This document shows positions 29,378-41,903 of a stretch of DNA of 64,000 nt, piece by piece. The stretch is from Stratiolaelaps scimitus. Taxonomy: Eukaryota; Arthropoda; Arachnida; Mesostigmata; Laelapidae. Position 1 is the stretch's first letter. Each line of letters begins with the position of its first letter. The stretch spans positions 930,001-994,000 of the forward strand of contig JABWDB010000017.1 in NCBI GenBank assembly GCA_019614645.1, read 5' to 3'. The position numbers were made by a program, and so were the translations under genes. The notes under the pieces are model-generated. The model made no database searches, had not been told where the DNA came from, and saw only the letters and a list, made by a program, of their open reading frames with translations.

Positions 29378-32300
29378 GTGGTATCGATAGTTATGCGGAT
29401 CATGAGCTATCAATGCGCAGGCGGCCGTTTGCAGTATCTAATTTTTCATGTGCCTCAAAAAACCTGGTCATAAAATATTTCAATACAAAATGCTTCATTT
29501 ATCACCTGTTATCTGCATGCATGACGCTTACTCCTGCGAAGGTATAGGACATTACGGTGCATGGCAAGATCACTCCTCTGAAGTGCTATATCAGTATTCA
29601 GGGTGATTCATAGAATTGAGACGTAATCAATTCAAGCTTAGGAAAATTATATTCAAGCAAACGAAGCCTATTGGTAATAGGTGATAGTTGAGCTTTGTAT
29701 TCGCATTCGAAGAGGCCCGGCTTGTGAAGCAATGCCGAAAGCCGATCCGTGGACGTTAAAGGTTGGCTGTAAGTCAGCCCGCGAAATTTACTTCGTTTTT
29801 CTGGCGACGCCTCAAACTAGCTTCTAGATTGCCAACCCCGGACTTCGCACACGAGTTTGTCACCTATGTCATCTACCTAACCTCAGAGGTAAACGGATAT
29901 AGGTATAATGCATTTCCTATAAATCATTCCTATGCTTTTGCCTTTTTATGAAAGCGTTCATAGGAACACGGATGAGAACATTTAGTCAGACAATTTGGTC
30001 AACTTGCCTCTTGCAGCTTTCCTCAGAACGCATTGTGTTCGTCGTTCAGACGATAATATACATATATACGAAAAGTATGCTTCCGTACTATTGGCTGACT
30101 TTATTGAAACTCCGCCATGTTAAAATCTAAGCTGCTTGTGAAGCATATAATAAGTGGGTTACCATTGTAGTCATTTATAGGATTTCATTTCTGCTGCTAT
30201 TCAGGCGAAAAATAGTGGCTAAATGTAGTGTTCTCTTGTAGTGACATTAATTTCATCGAAGTATCAGTCACTATATATATATATATACATATACAGAGGT
30301 TAGGTCGTAACTTGGAAATCTAATGGTCTATTAATTGAAGAGTTATGTTTTTTGCATCACTGCATCACATCCTATTGTTTTATTGTGTATGACAATGATC
30401 ACTAAACAATACATCTCCAGTCTGTGACGTAGGTCGGTTTCGATAATGCTTTTTATCCCACCATTACGAGCACAAACTCAGCGATCCGTAGCACATTTGT
30501 TGAGATGTTTCTCTTATGGCGACAACCGATGTAATTACAATTCTATTCCACGAACTCACGACGCTTTTGACTAACACCGCCTTGGTATTGAAACATTTCG
30601 ATTTTTTTGTGTGTTGGCGTCGAGTCTAACAATAAATCAGGAACACAATACCATCTGCTTCTATTGATTAGAATTAGACTTTCACAAATCACTAGATGTG
30701 GATAAATACAACTTTACATGTGTGGGAAGGTAATGGCTGGTTGGTGTCTTAAAACAATCAATTTTGAAAAGTCTGATTTTCTGATGCGTTGATCCCAATA
30801 CTCGATCGAACATATACTCGACGCTGCCAAGAGATCTTCGTATATGAGCAGGTGAATGTCAGATGGAATGAGCGGAAACATTGGATAGCCCCAGTTGGTC
30901 ACTGCCTTTACGCCGTTGACGTGCAGTGTCATGAGTCCTTTCACATAGGTTCACGATTCCTAAGGGCTGTTTCAACTATTATTCAGGTTCGCTCAGAGTG
31001 CTTACTGTTAAACTTCGTCGCACTTGTTCTGACGAATAGCCTATTTCCATATCTCACGTATATATGATGTGGTGACAAGCAGTGTAATTGTTTTGTATTG
31101 GTCGGGCCATTCAACACTTCAAACGAAAATCGATTCTGATTTGGAGATGAGATGGGAGCCTTAAAGGTAGGATAGCCAGTTCTCCTCAGAATTCTTATAC
31201 AAAATAAAGCTGGAGCCTATCTATGCGACACTCATCTGAAAGCGTAGTATAATTTCAGCTTTAGAAGTTTTTTGTTTGACTACTTAGGTCCACTTATCAC
31301 CCACCGCAGTGTCAGTCGAATGCTGCAAGTATGCAGCGTGCTGTCACATATACCGTATCTGCCCCAATGCCTTGAAAATCCACGTAATCGTCCACGTTTT
31401 GCGTGGTGCACATAGATTTCCAGTATGTACATATCATACGTACGGTGACATTGTGCGATGCGCTCAGGTTTGGGTACAATATGTTAACATTGCCACGACT
31501 GCTAGCAATAACTGTGACTTGCAGTGCCCCGACGGCGAATTGCCGGTTGCAAATACGGCAGATTTACTCGAAGTGGGAATGCTTTCTATTCAGGTGTGAG
31601 TGTTAAAGATGGACAACGAAGTTCACTATGTAATGTCGACAACACCGTTTACCTTTATAGGCGCAAAGGCTTGAGTTAAGGTTCTTTAATTCAAGCCTTC
31701 GCAACCTGTGCAAGTATCGAGCATCCTAAAGACTTAACCTCAAAACGATGATTCGTCATTATTCCTCTTATTTGACATCGTCCTTCGACACGTTGACAGG
31801 GTTAAAATTATAATCCAAGGTATAATTGTGAATGAGCGCTTTCTTGGCCAGATCACATAGAGAGTGTTATTTCACCAATCCAACGTTCAAACTCAAATGA
31901 ACCATGCGTTTGGCCATTTCCTCCCAAGATATGTTCTACGAAGCTCTTCCAGTTACCTGCCAATATTATGGTGTTGCAATCTGAGCTTTTACGACTAGGC
32001 GAAATGGGAACGGAGTCAACATTCTTCAAAATGCGTAATGTACCAAACGACCAAGAGTTGCTCCTTCGGGAAAGTAAATTTGTTGGGCAAAACTTATGGT
32101 TTGCATCAGTGTTTTGTTGTGTATGACAACATATATTTTACGTACTCTACATCACGTACACAAACGTGTGGGCAGTAACCTGTTCCAACCAAAGTGGAGG
32201 CCGTATGAGGACTCTAGCCTTTAGCGCTACTGTACCTTCAGCTACGTCATGGAACTGGTTAATCGCCGTAATTGACATAGATAAGATAGCCGTGGGTGAC

Positions 32301-34754
32301 CCACACGAAGACGGCAATGTCCTAAGTCTATAGAACAAGGTACAAGATTCCTGCCGAATGTTCACGCTGGGAGCTTGAAGTACCTTCAGGGAGTTCACAA
32401 CCGTTGCAGGGCGGGTTGGCGACCAGTCAAGCGGAAAACTCTTCGTCCCTTGGTTTTCCTTAGGCATGCATCACCAACCGCAGCTGTTTGGTAGATACTA
32501 GCGAGCAAATCGATGCCATTATCGTTGTTCCGGCAATTGATGTGGCAACAGCCCTGCTATCGAATGTATGTTATTGTGCGGTTTACCGTACTTGCACATC
32601 GAAGATTGTACGTCGTATGTCAACGGTGACCATAAAACTCGTCCGGGATATGGGCTAAGGCATCAATGAACTATAATTGTGTATACACAACTGTAACATT
32701 CTATACATGCGTGGGGGGTGCGATGATGCTTCCTCTCGTAAACGCCCATATGAAGGAGCTCGTGTGTTGTTTTATTCATGTTTCGGCATTCATTGCTCCT
32801 GTTGCTTACGCATTGTAATGTATGATATAATCATGGATGGTTGCTAGGTTGCTTCAACTATTATACCATGACTACGTTTGGTAGATATGGTAATAATAAT
32901 ATATATATATATATATACATATGTTACTTCGAAATGGCAATAACGACGCCTTTTCCCGATAAAACGTGCAATGACGATAATATTTAGAAATATACGACTA
33001 TTTAATTTCCGGCGTAAATCAGGATCTCCGTCACAAACTCCTTTGATCGGCTTCGTTGACCATAGCAACAGAAGGCTTATGCGCTAGATAGCCAGCCTTG
33101 CGACAGTCGCGGCTCGCAGGCCCTCGGTCGTGTCTGGAACGACAATTTGTTTTCGACTGAACACATTAGCCTATGAGCGTCTACGACAATTTTCAACTAA
33201 ATTGAATTGTCGCGCGGAGTTACATAATCCATATGTCAACAACACCAATCCTCCTGATACGACGACGATTAGTGCGCTCCTGCTGCTGCCATCCATGAGA
33301 GCTGCTGTTGGCTGCAGAGGATAACACAAGATCTGGGGGGTTGGTTAGCTGTCCTCTCTGGCCTGACAGTCTACGTAACTTCAATGAGGACGAGGCGGAA
33401 CAAGACGACTATAGCGGTCTGGTTGTGATGGGCGGCGCCGTGTAACACTGTTATATCATCATCGTCTCACGACGCTGGGTTGCCGGCTAACGCGACGTGA
33501 ATGAATGAGGGCGCCGGAGGATTAGTGTTCTCTGATGGGCGTTTTCGCAGACGGTCCTGTTCGTCTCGTTTCATTAATGGGATATGCCTGCCGCCTTCGT
33601 CGATCTCGGTCAGCCAGACTGTTTATAATATCCCACTTGCCTGAGGTGCGAAAAACGCTAATGGTGACTGCTATTATATCTATTCTTTGTGTGGTAGACA
33701 CTGCTGGCTGCAGGCGGCAAAGTTATCGTACGCTTGTATTAAGTTGTTTCGTATTTGTGTATGTCTCGTCATGCTACCAGTTGTAACTTGTCTATACCCG
33801 GAGTGAGACGATGCGACAACTGTCTCTGTTCTCCTATTTACATGTGCCTATTGTTTTTTCAATTCACGAGTGAGTCGGCACACGCAATTGTCTGATGACC
33901 TTATTGACCGAAATCGCTGTTCGATTCAATAATAGGTGGGGGTGATCCTCTAATACGCTCTTATTCTAGAGCACGCCGTACGAGTTGCAATAGCTGAGCC
34001 AACAACGAATAGTGATATCGAAATTTAAGACAAATACCGTACGCGGTACAACGAACAAGCGCCTATACTGTCCACTTCTATTTCGGGATAGCTTGAGTAA
34101 GTCGTCATTTCTATTGTGTTCTTGTCGCTGCATGTTGCACAGTTAGTTTTCGACAGCTGCACCAAGGAGTCCCGTGGACGTGAAATGTGGGCTGTGAGTC
34201 AGCCCGGAACATTCACTTAGCTGTACCAAGTAAATATTTTTAACGGCTCCTCGCTCTGATGTTTTGATGTCGAGTTTGTTGCTGCAAATCAATCGACAAC
34301 GGTGCTCCCTGTTCTTGGCGCCACTTCGAAAACGATATTCATTAAGACGTATATATATATATATATATACATACACATATGCTTGATATTTCCCTGTCTT
34401 CACTTCCAGGTCAGCGACACTCGGGACGACGGCACTTTTCCGAAGTGGACGGGTCGAATGCACTGCCTGACACAGCGGTAGCCGTATCGTTAGAGCGGAT
34501 GAAGGTCATCTCAAACGCGGTGTTGCCACAAACAGCGGCAGCCTCCGCAGGATCAGCAGCAGCAGCAGCATCGGTTGCGACAGCGAACTTAGGCGTCGCT
34601 TCACACAATTCGCATGCGCCACCCCCCAGCATCGACCGCAGACTCACGCCAGCCAACGTCACGGGACAGCTGGGCTCTACTGTTTACTTACACTGCTACG
34701 TGCATAACATCGGACAGAAGACGGTTAGTAGCTATGATTTATATGAGATACTGC

Positions 34755-34803
<49 letters not shown>

Positions 34804-35558
34804 TGAACACGCGGCGGTTCAGAGGTCGGTATGCAGTACAAAGAGACTGTGTTAAAGTGCGCGATAAAGAGAGAATATAGATATACAAGACGATCAGATA
34901 GCGGGATTTCTATGGGGAGCTATCACTCTCTTGGATCTATTTGGGCGTAGTGTATGCGCAGAAGCATATAATACATATTTTTAGAATAGATAAGGTCTGC
35001 CACTGTTGGTGAGATACGTATGCGATTTAATTGCCTTGACAGGCCACCTGAGCGCGCTTAGCGTTCCGCGTTGTGGCAGTGGCCGCAGTTGAAATGTTCG
35101 CTATACGTTATAAAGGAGTTTTTGTTTAGTTTCTGAGTCATTTTTGGCTGGTTAAAGCTAGTGTGTTAATGTCCGAAAAGGGCATTTCTAGCCAGATATA
35201 GTCGACTGCATGCACTGATGTACTCGATACACTTTAGTTACAAGCTCATTCACGAAGATTGGGCCGCTCCGCCATTGGTAAACAAGTTTCGACGTTCGAC
35301 TCAGACCCGTACCTCAAGTCACTGTTCAGTTTGCAGAATCCATTTACATATGGAATTCTATATATCGTCGATGACTATATATAGTCATCGACTATACATA
35401 GACTATCATTGATATACACTCTATTCCTAACCAAATCTCCGCAGCTCCATATGCCGCAGCCAACCATTTTGAATATCTCGAGATAGATGTGCACGTTAGC
35501 ACAGCAGACCCCAAAATCTGCGTCAGCTGAAAATGGTAGCCATTGAAAAAGGATCATG

Positions 35559-35589
<31 letters not shown>

Positions 35590-38500
35590 CATGTAAGCAC
35601 GAAGGATTTGTAAGGGTTTCAGAAATCAGCGTTACACGTCAGACGCGAGGCGTGCACCGGATCAAAACGTATTAGTTCAATGCGCACCTGCAGGTTCGAA
35701 TAATCCTGGCCTGAGTTCCCAAAGGCTTTCCTAAGTTACAATCATATGGGCTAAATAATAATGAAAATGCAACAATGTTAACCTTTTAGAACGCACGACC
35801 ATCATCCGAGTGTAAGCAGGACTATAATTAGAAATATCTAATTATAGTGTTGAGAAGATAAATTTAGAATGTGTATGTTCGACGCCGGTCACTAGCACGG
35901 AAATTACGTTTGAGGGCAAACAAATAATTTATTCATGCACGGGACGTTGTCACGCTACAATTCAACATAAACAGGGGTACGCGTTGTTTGGTGAACCTGC
36001 TAGCGTCGGAAACGCACGCCAGAGAATCAGTGATCAGTGATCAACGTCAGGTACAGCGAATAATTGTACGACGTGCTTAGTGAATCTAGGGCCTCAAGGT
36101 GACTAGGAAGCTGTTCTGGTGTTTTCCTCCAATAAGCACGAATACGCACAGGACAAGCATGAGCGACCGATCACGATTCGAGAACACTCGCCGGTCTCAG
36201 CCACAATAGCAGAGCTGTGTCCCATCCCCTGTGCGACACACGAGTCGTAGACAATCCCTGAAGGAAGTACTATTAAAAGCAGATCTCCACCAATTGGGGT
36301 GAGACTTAAGTGTACGATCGAATGAAAATCCCAGGCCATCGAGCTCCTCGCGGTTTTGGTGAGTAAGAGTCTCACAGTGCTGAGCCCACATAAGGATGGT
36401 GTCGCTTCTCGCTATGCAGTATTCCGTCCTCCACAAAAAGCCTCCTCTATGAAGGAGATGAGCTGACTCTCAGCTGTTCCTCCCCTATTTGACAGATATT
36501 TAACCTTTAGGTAGCACAACGAGGACTTACCGAGGCGGCCCCTCGTACCTGGAAAATCTGCAGATATAGAACACCATCTGTCCCTTCTATCCAAGGCGCT
36601 CACCTCTAGACCATCTACGCGACGCTTTGAGCGAACTGAAATACACCACTGCTGTATATTGAGCAAGTTTTTAAATGGGCAAAAAGCAGACGATGACGCA
36701 TGTCACAAAGCGTGCATAGACTTTTAAAGCCACACCACTGTGCTAGTTCTTACATATATACTATATAATAATTATATGCTACTGCATGCGAATTACATCC
36801 GTCTCGCGTCTAGAGCTGGATACACCACTGCATACGTCGGAACTGATCTGAGCGGCCTTAGATGCATCTTTATCTTTTTGTCTGGAGCTATATCCTCAAT
36901 GTGTATTATGCTGTTTGCGTAGTCATGTGTAAAGATGGACATCGTATGATGAGCACGTAGTCCGCTATTGATGTTTCGGCAGCCTGTTGGCGGCAGCGTA
37001 CAACAACAGTTATCGGTAGTCAAGCATCACGGTCGCATGGTGGCAAAACCGCTACGATCTACGTATGCTTTAGTGAACAGGTTGTAGATTCTGTATAACA
37101 GCTTTATGCAAATAAATAGGCATAGATGTTTTAATTCCTATCTACACTGCAGCTTCCTAACCACACGTATATCCAGTTGCCTTAGCCGAATAGGACTTTC
37201 CCATGCAACCGATTGGATTCTGAGCAACAGTTTTCGACTTGAGTCGCATCACCCCTGATCGGATACACAGAAACGTGAAAATAGAGCTGTTCCATCCGAT
37301 TTCTCTGACGATCGCCATTATACCGCCAATGGAAACCCATTTGGCTATAATTTAAAAAGTCTGACAAAACGTCTGCCTTATGAGAATTTTCGGAAATACA
37401 TGCCCGCGTCGAGCTGACTTCGGACTGCGGGATTGCTCGATGGGAAGTTCTCAAAATTCGAAGTCGTTACAAAAAGTCGTCTATGATCATCAGGCCGACG
37501 CCTCGAAGACTAAAATAGACAAGCATGTGATGGGCACTCGCGGGACGAAAGCTAACGCGCATTAACTCTTTATTCAGTGCTGTAGATTTAGCGATTGGAT
37601 TCACTAAACATAGAGATTCAGATACCGTTGAAAATGTGTGCTGCTTATTATATAATTAAACGATGATATTCGTCATATTGCATTGTGACACTGAAACGCC
37701 ATGTTCACATAAACATAAAAGCTCGTTCCCTTTACGTCCATTGCTTTCAGGTGACGTGGCTTCGCCGTTCAGACTATCACATACTCACTGTTGGCATGGT
37801 CACATACACCACTGATGAACGATTTTCAGCTGTACGTCGAGATCGGCCACCTCCTCATTTACAGCAGCAGCAGCAGCAACAACCGCCCATTCCGGAGCCG
37901 CCGCTGACGGACCTCGTGAATTCACTGTCTCCAAAATCCACGACCGCCGAATCCAACGGTGATCCTCGGCCGGCGTCTTCGCTATCCGTCCCGGCTTCCG
38001 AAGACTGGTTGCTGCAAATTCGTGGTCTACAGGAAGCTGACGCTGGCGAATACGAGTGCCAGGTGAACACGCAACATCCCATGCTCAGCGCCTATGTGAC
38101 ACTCAGTGTTCTATGTGAGTATCGAAAACACTATTGTTATTATTATTATTATTAGTGTACTTACTTCTGTAGATACTGCAGTCAGTGTTGAGTTAGTCAA
38201 CAGCCCGCGATAACAGCGCTCATGAAACGTTCCGCTAGTGGTATCTACCGCTGCTTCTTGACATAGGACTATACGCAAGCATACTTCCTGTATATACAGG
38301 CCGGTCAGGCTTAGCGCTAATAACAGTAATAACAGTGATGAAATAATCATGAGATAATAACACTGCACGGTAACTGCTCTATCATAAATCCCTAATGTGG
38401 CCGCCTGTCTCCGTCTCGGCCTCCACCGAAGTTTCCTCTGGCCTAGTCCTATGTGTCAGCTCGTGTGCCATGGTACCTCATATACAGAGCCCATTCCGTC

Positions 38501-41500
38501 ATTTGTTCGTTCGTTCCCTCTGCATGGGAGCTAAAAGTCTACAGAAAAGCTACATATCTTCTTCTATACCGGGGTTCACTCGCACTTCAGAAAAGTGACG
38601 CGACACTGCGACAACTTGGACTGCACATCATTTCTGCATGGCCGGGCGCACGGCCGGCATCAAGCCTAAATATCAATACTGCTCTCAAAAGCTGCAGATC
38701 ATCTCATCCTTTCTCTGGCCAGTAACAGCCATGCAAGCGGCGGTAGCCGTGTAGACAGGGGGGAATCTTTGACACTATATATGAGCCTTGCCTTCTTTCA
38801 CTTCTCCTGTAGCAGTGTGCTCGCTTGCTGGCTGGCTAGTAAACCAGAGAGGCAGTAGCGGCTGTCGTTATTGGCGTTGTTGTGGCTGTTGGTAGCTCCG
38901 TTGATGGCTGCCGCTTTCGATGGCCTCCAGCCGTTCACTTCCTCAGTAGACGGCGCGCTTGCCCGTCTTTCCATACAGCCCCCACAGAGTGGATGAATCC
39001 ACATCTGATGCCGCTGTTCGCGTCACAACGGAAACATCTGTCTGCGGTCGGTCGACCACCGTCTCCAGCGCGTTTCCCAGACTAGCGCTGCAGTCCCCCA
39101 CAGCTCACTGCAACGAGGTCCCCGGTTTGATCCTGGCTCATTTCCTGAGTGTCCCCTTCCGTGGGCAGTGTACCTTCTCTTATTTGCTAACCCACGATGT
39201 AGAAGCATGCACGGTTAGTCATAGGCATTACGATGCTGATGATTATCATAATTATAATATTATGATTTCTATTTGTCTCCCCTCGGTGTCGGTGTTTTCA
39301 TCTACTAAGAGTCCTCTTCAATCATTCATCCGCCCGCGTCGCTGAGTCGAGCAGAAAGTCAAGAAACGTCAAAAGTTCGAAGGAAGCTAGAGACTAGAAG
39401 AATAACCCTCGCATGAGATGCCTATTTGGTAGGAGTATTATATACGATATAAGCTGTATGAAGAAGTAGAGATGACCGAAGGACGACGAGTCAACAGAGC
39501 AAAAGGTTGTCGCTGCTCCGTTAGCCCATTGGCATTTCTCCGTACGGATGCGCTGTAGACTAGGCTTAACTATGAGACGATTCTGGTCAATAGGTCGGTG
39601 CGAGCAAGCGACAAGGCCATCGCCTGCAATATCGTTCGTCTGTGGCGTCGCCTTTCGTGGGCGACTAGATCGGATTGCCTTACTGCATCGACCTTCCCCT
39701 TGAGCACTCGGAGAGATATAAATATATAGATATAGAGAGAGATCAACCCTGGCCGGAAGCACCAATGCAGATAGTAAAGAATACAAGGCGAGCGCAGTGG
39801 ACGTCTTCTGTGCTGCACGATGAGGTATTTGATTTGAGTTCATGCTGGCTTGCAGCAAAAAGTGACTCATGTAGAGTATTGTACACAGTACGATAATAGC
39901 TGGCTTGAGACGGTGGCAAATATCCGTTTTTCGGCCCGTATGTTTCCAGAATTAAATTATTCCACAAACAACATTTCGATGATGTCCAACTCTGATGTAT
40001 CGTTTCTTAAACGCTCCGCCTTCATCATCACAAGTGTTTATAATTAGCATATGTCAATAACATTCATTCCATCACTGTCTGTCGGGGCGGATGTTTAGCT
40101 CCGTGTACAGCTATGCAGGCTGTATGCAGATGTTGCCGACGGTCGTCGAGCGCTACAAACTTGCGGTTGTGGCACGCGCGGCTTGTACATTGTCATTAGA
40201 GACTCAGGTCTAGTCGAACATATATACAGATAGTTGCTCTATTCGACTAACGATCGGCGGCGGCGGCGGTGGCGGCCATTGAAATCTATAGCTACCACTT
40301 ATTATTTATCGCCCCCTTGTTGTGTTACCCTGTGCTTCTCGTTCTGTGTCGCGACAGTGAGGCCGATCAAAACCAAGGGCTCACTTGAAATGAGGATTGT
40401 TGAGATAGTGTACCTTGACGATGCTGATTGAGGGTTGGGGCAACATCCTGCCCTATTTGTCAACGGTTGCCCAAAGCAAATCCATATCATTGGATTGTTT
40501 GCTTTCTGCGAGCATTGAAGACCTCTACGCAAATTGTAATGGGTATGCGGAAGCGGGTTATATCAAGGCGTATCGACAGGTCTACTGTTGTATACATCCG
40601 TCACAGGGAGACATATCAGAAAAGGATTTCCGCTCTATTCTATTGGTTTAATGATGATACAATACATTTCATATAGTATTTCGTTTGATACCGGCGCGCG
40701 CCTGTGTCTACCGTTTGTAAATGAGGCACAACCTCGTTCAGCAGGTTCAGAGGGAGTGATTGTACTCGATTGTCTTCAGTCGAATGAAAGCGGCCATTGC
40801 CAAGGTTTCTACTTGAAGGATTCGAGTGATTCAAACGCCGCCCATGCTGCCTACTAAAATCTCCTTAGATGTTTGATGTTTGAGAGTAAATCCAACGCCA
40901 CGTTATCTAACAGAGGCGAACAATTTGACAGACATTTGGAGACCTACTCGCTGACCATATATATAGCCTTACATAATATATGTCTTGGCTATTTTAAAGT
41001 AAATTCTAACACCGCACGTGGTAGAAGGTACTGCAACAGATGACCCATTGTGCCGCGTTACGCTAGCAATATCATATCGATTATGGTAAAGACATATAAT
41101 ATATAGTTATTCCTCCCCACACACTATATTATCTCATTTCTTTGAAGGGGGCCTTCTCTGCTTATCTGTACTTTTCCCCAAGAGATGTGTGACCACAGGG
41201 CAATATTAACCATATCCCAGCCAAACGGCGATTTCTGGCGGTCAAAGAGGTGATCTCAAATCATAGTGCTGTTCGTTGTTTCCATGGCAACCGCACTCAG
41301 AGAGATTAGCCACGCAGGTTAGCCATTCGGCCACTGGCTATTATCACGTGGATATTACCTTGCATTTTGATTGTGTTGTGACCAGGCCGCCCCATCTGCG
41401 CGTTGATGGAGTCGAGTACAGAGGAACCTGTGAACGTCTCCGAACGTAAATTGCATTTGCGACAAACACGACCAAGGTCCCCCTGTTGATCACGGTCTAC

Positions 41501-41857
41501 TGATTTCGAGAGCCGTCCTTTAATCAGAGGAACATCGTAGGCGATCGACAACCTTGCTAACTTATTGAGAAGCCTAACGCGTCTTCACTAAAAGGAATAC
41601 CGAAACGGATACATTGGCCATGAGCAATGGCTCTCGGGGTAGTTGTGGACAAGACTTCTTTTGTACGGGTATGAATGTATAGGTGTTTTCCGATACAACA
41701 CGCACTACAGCGATCCACCTGACCCTTCACATAAACATGATAGAAATCACGGAAGTTGTTGACAAGATTCGCCTCGTCTTCAAACTTCGGACGTCCTTCG
41801 GACTCCACCTACCATGGGGTGCGTTCGATATTTCGTATTCAGTCGAGGCAGAAACAG

Positions 41858-41903
<46 letters not shown>

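Larger units (their letters stand above)
16915..34409 (+). other. Intron 1 of the Dpr-like gene, about 17.5 kb
   Basis: Bounded by gtgagc and ...cttccag. It contains a SINE-1 copy (20964-21226), a SINE-2 copy (25511-25597), two family 3 copies (29.7 and 34.2 kb), TA and CA microsatellites, and a GC-rich block at 24060-24860 with long open frames on both strands. No nested gene is recognised. Confidence 0.75.
34724..37750 (+). other. Intron 2 of the Dpr-like gene, about 3.0 kb
   Basis: Bounded by gttagt and ttgctttcag, phase 0. It contains a TA microsatellite, a palindrome (35367-35392), an inverted repeat (35821-35848) and a SINE-1 copy (36455-36632). Confidence 0.8.

Noticed and set aside
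26589..31060. 16-nt word ATTTCCATATCTCACG occurring at about 26589 and 31041
   Set aside because: One shared 16-mer without flanking similarity is close to chance expectation for this window size.
32147..32467. Minus-strand 106-codon frame in intron 1
   Set aside because: A word (GTGGAGGCCGTATGAGGAC) is loosely similar to 51350 but too short to define a repeat, and the protein is not recognised.
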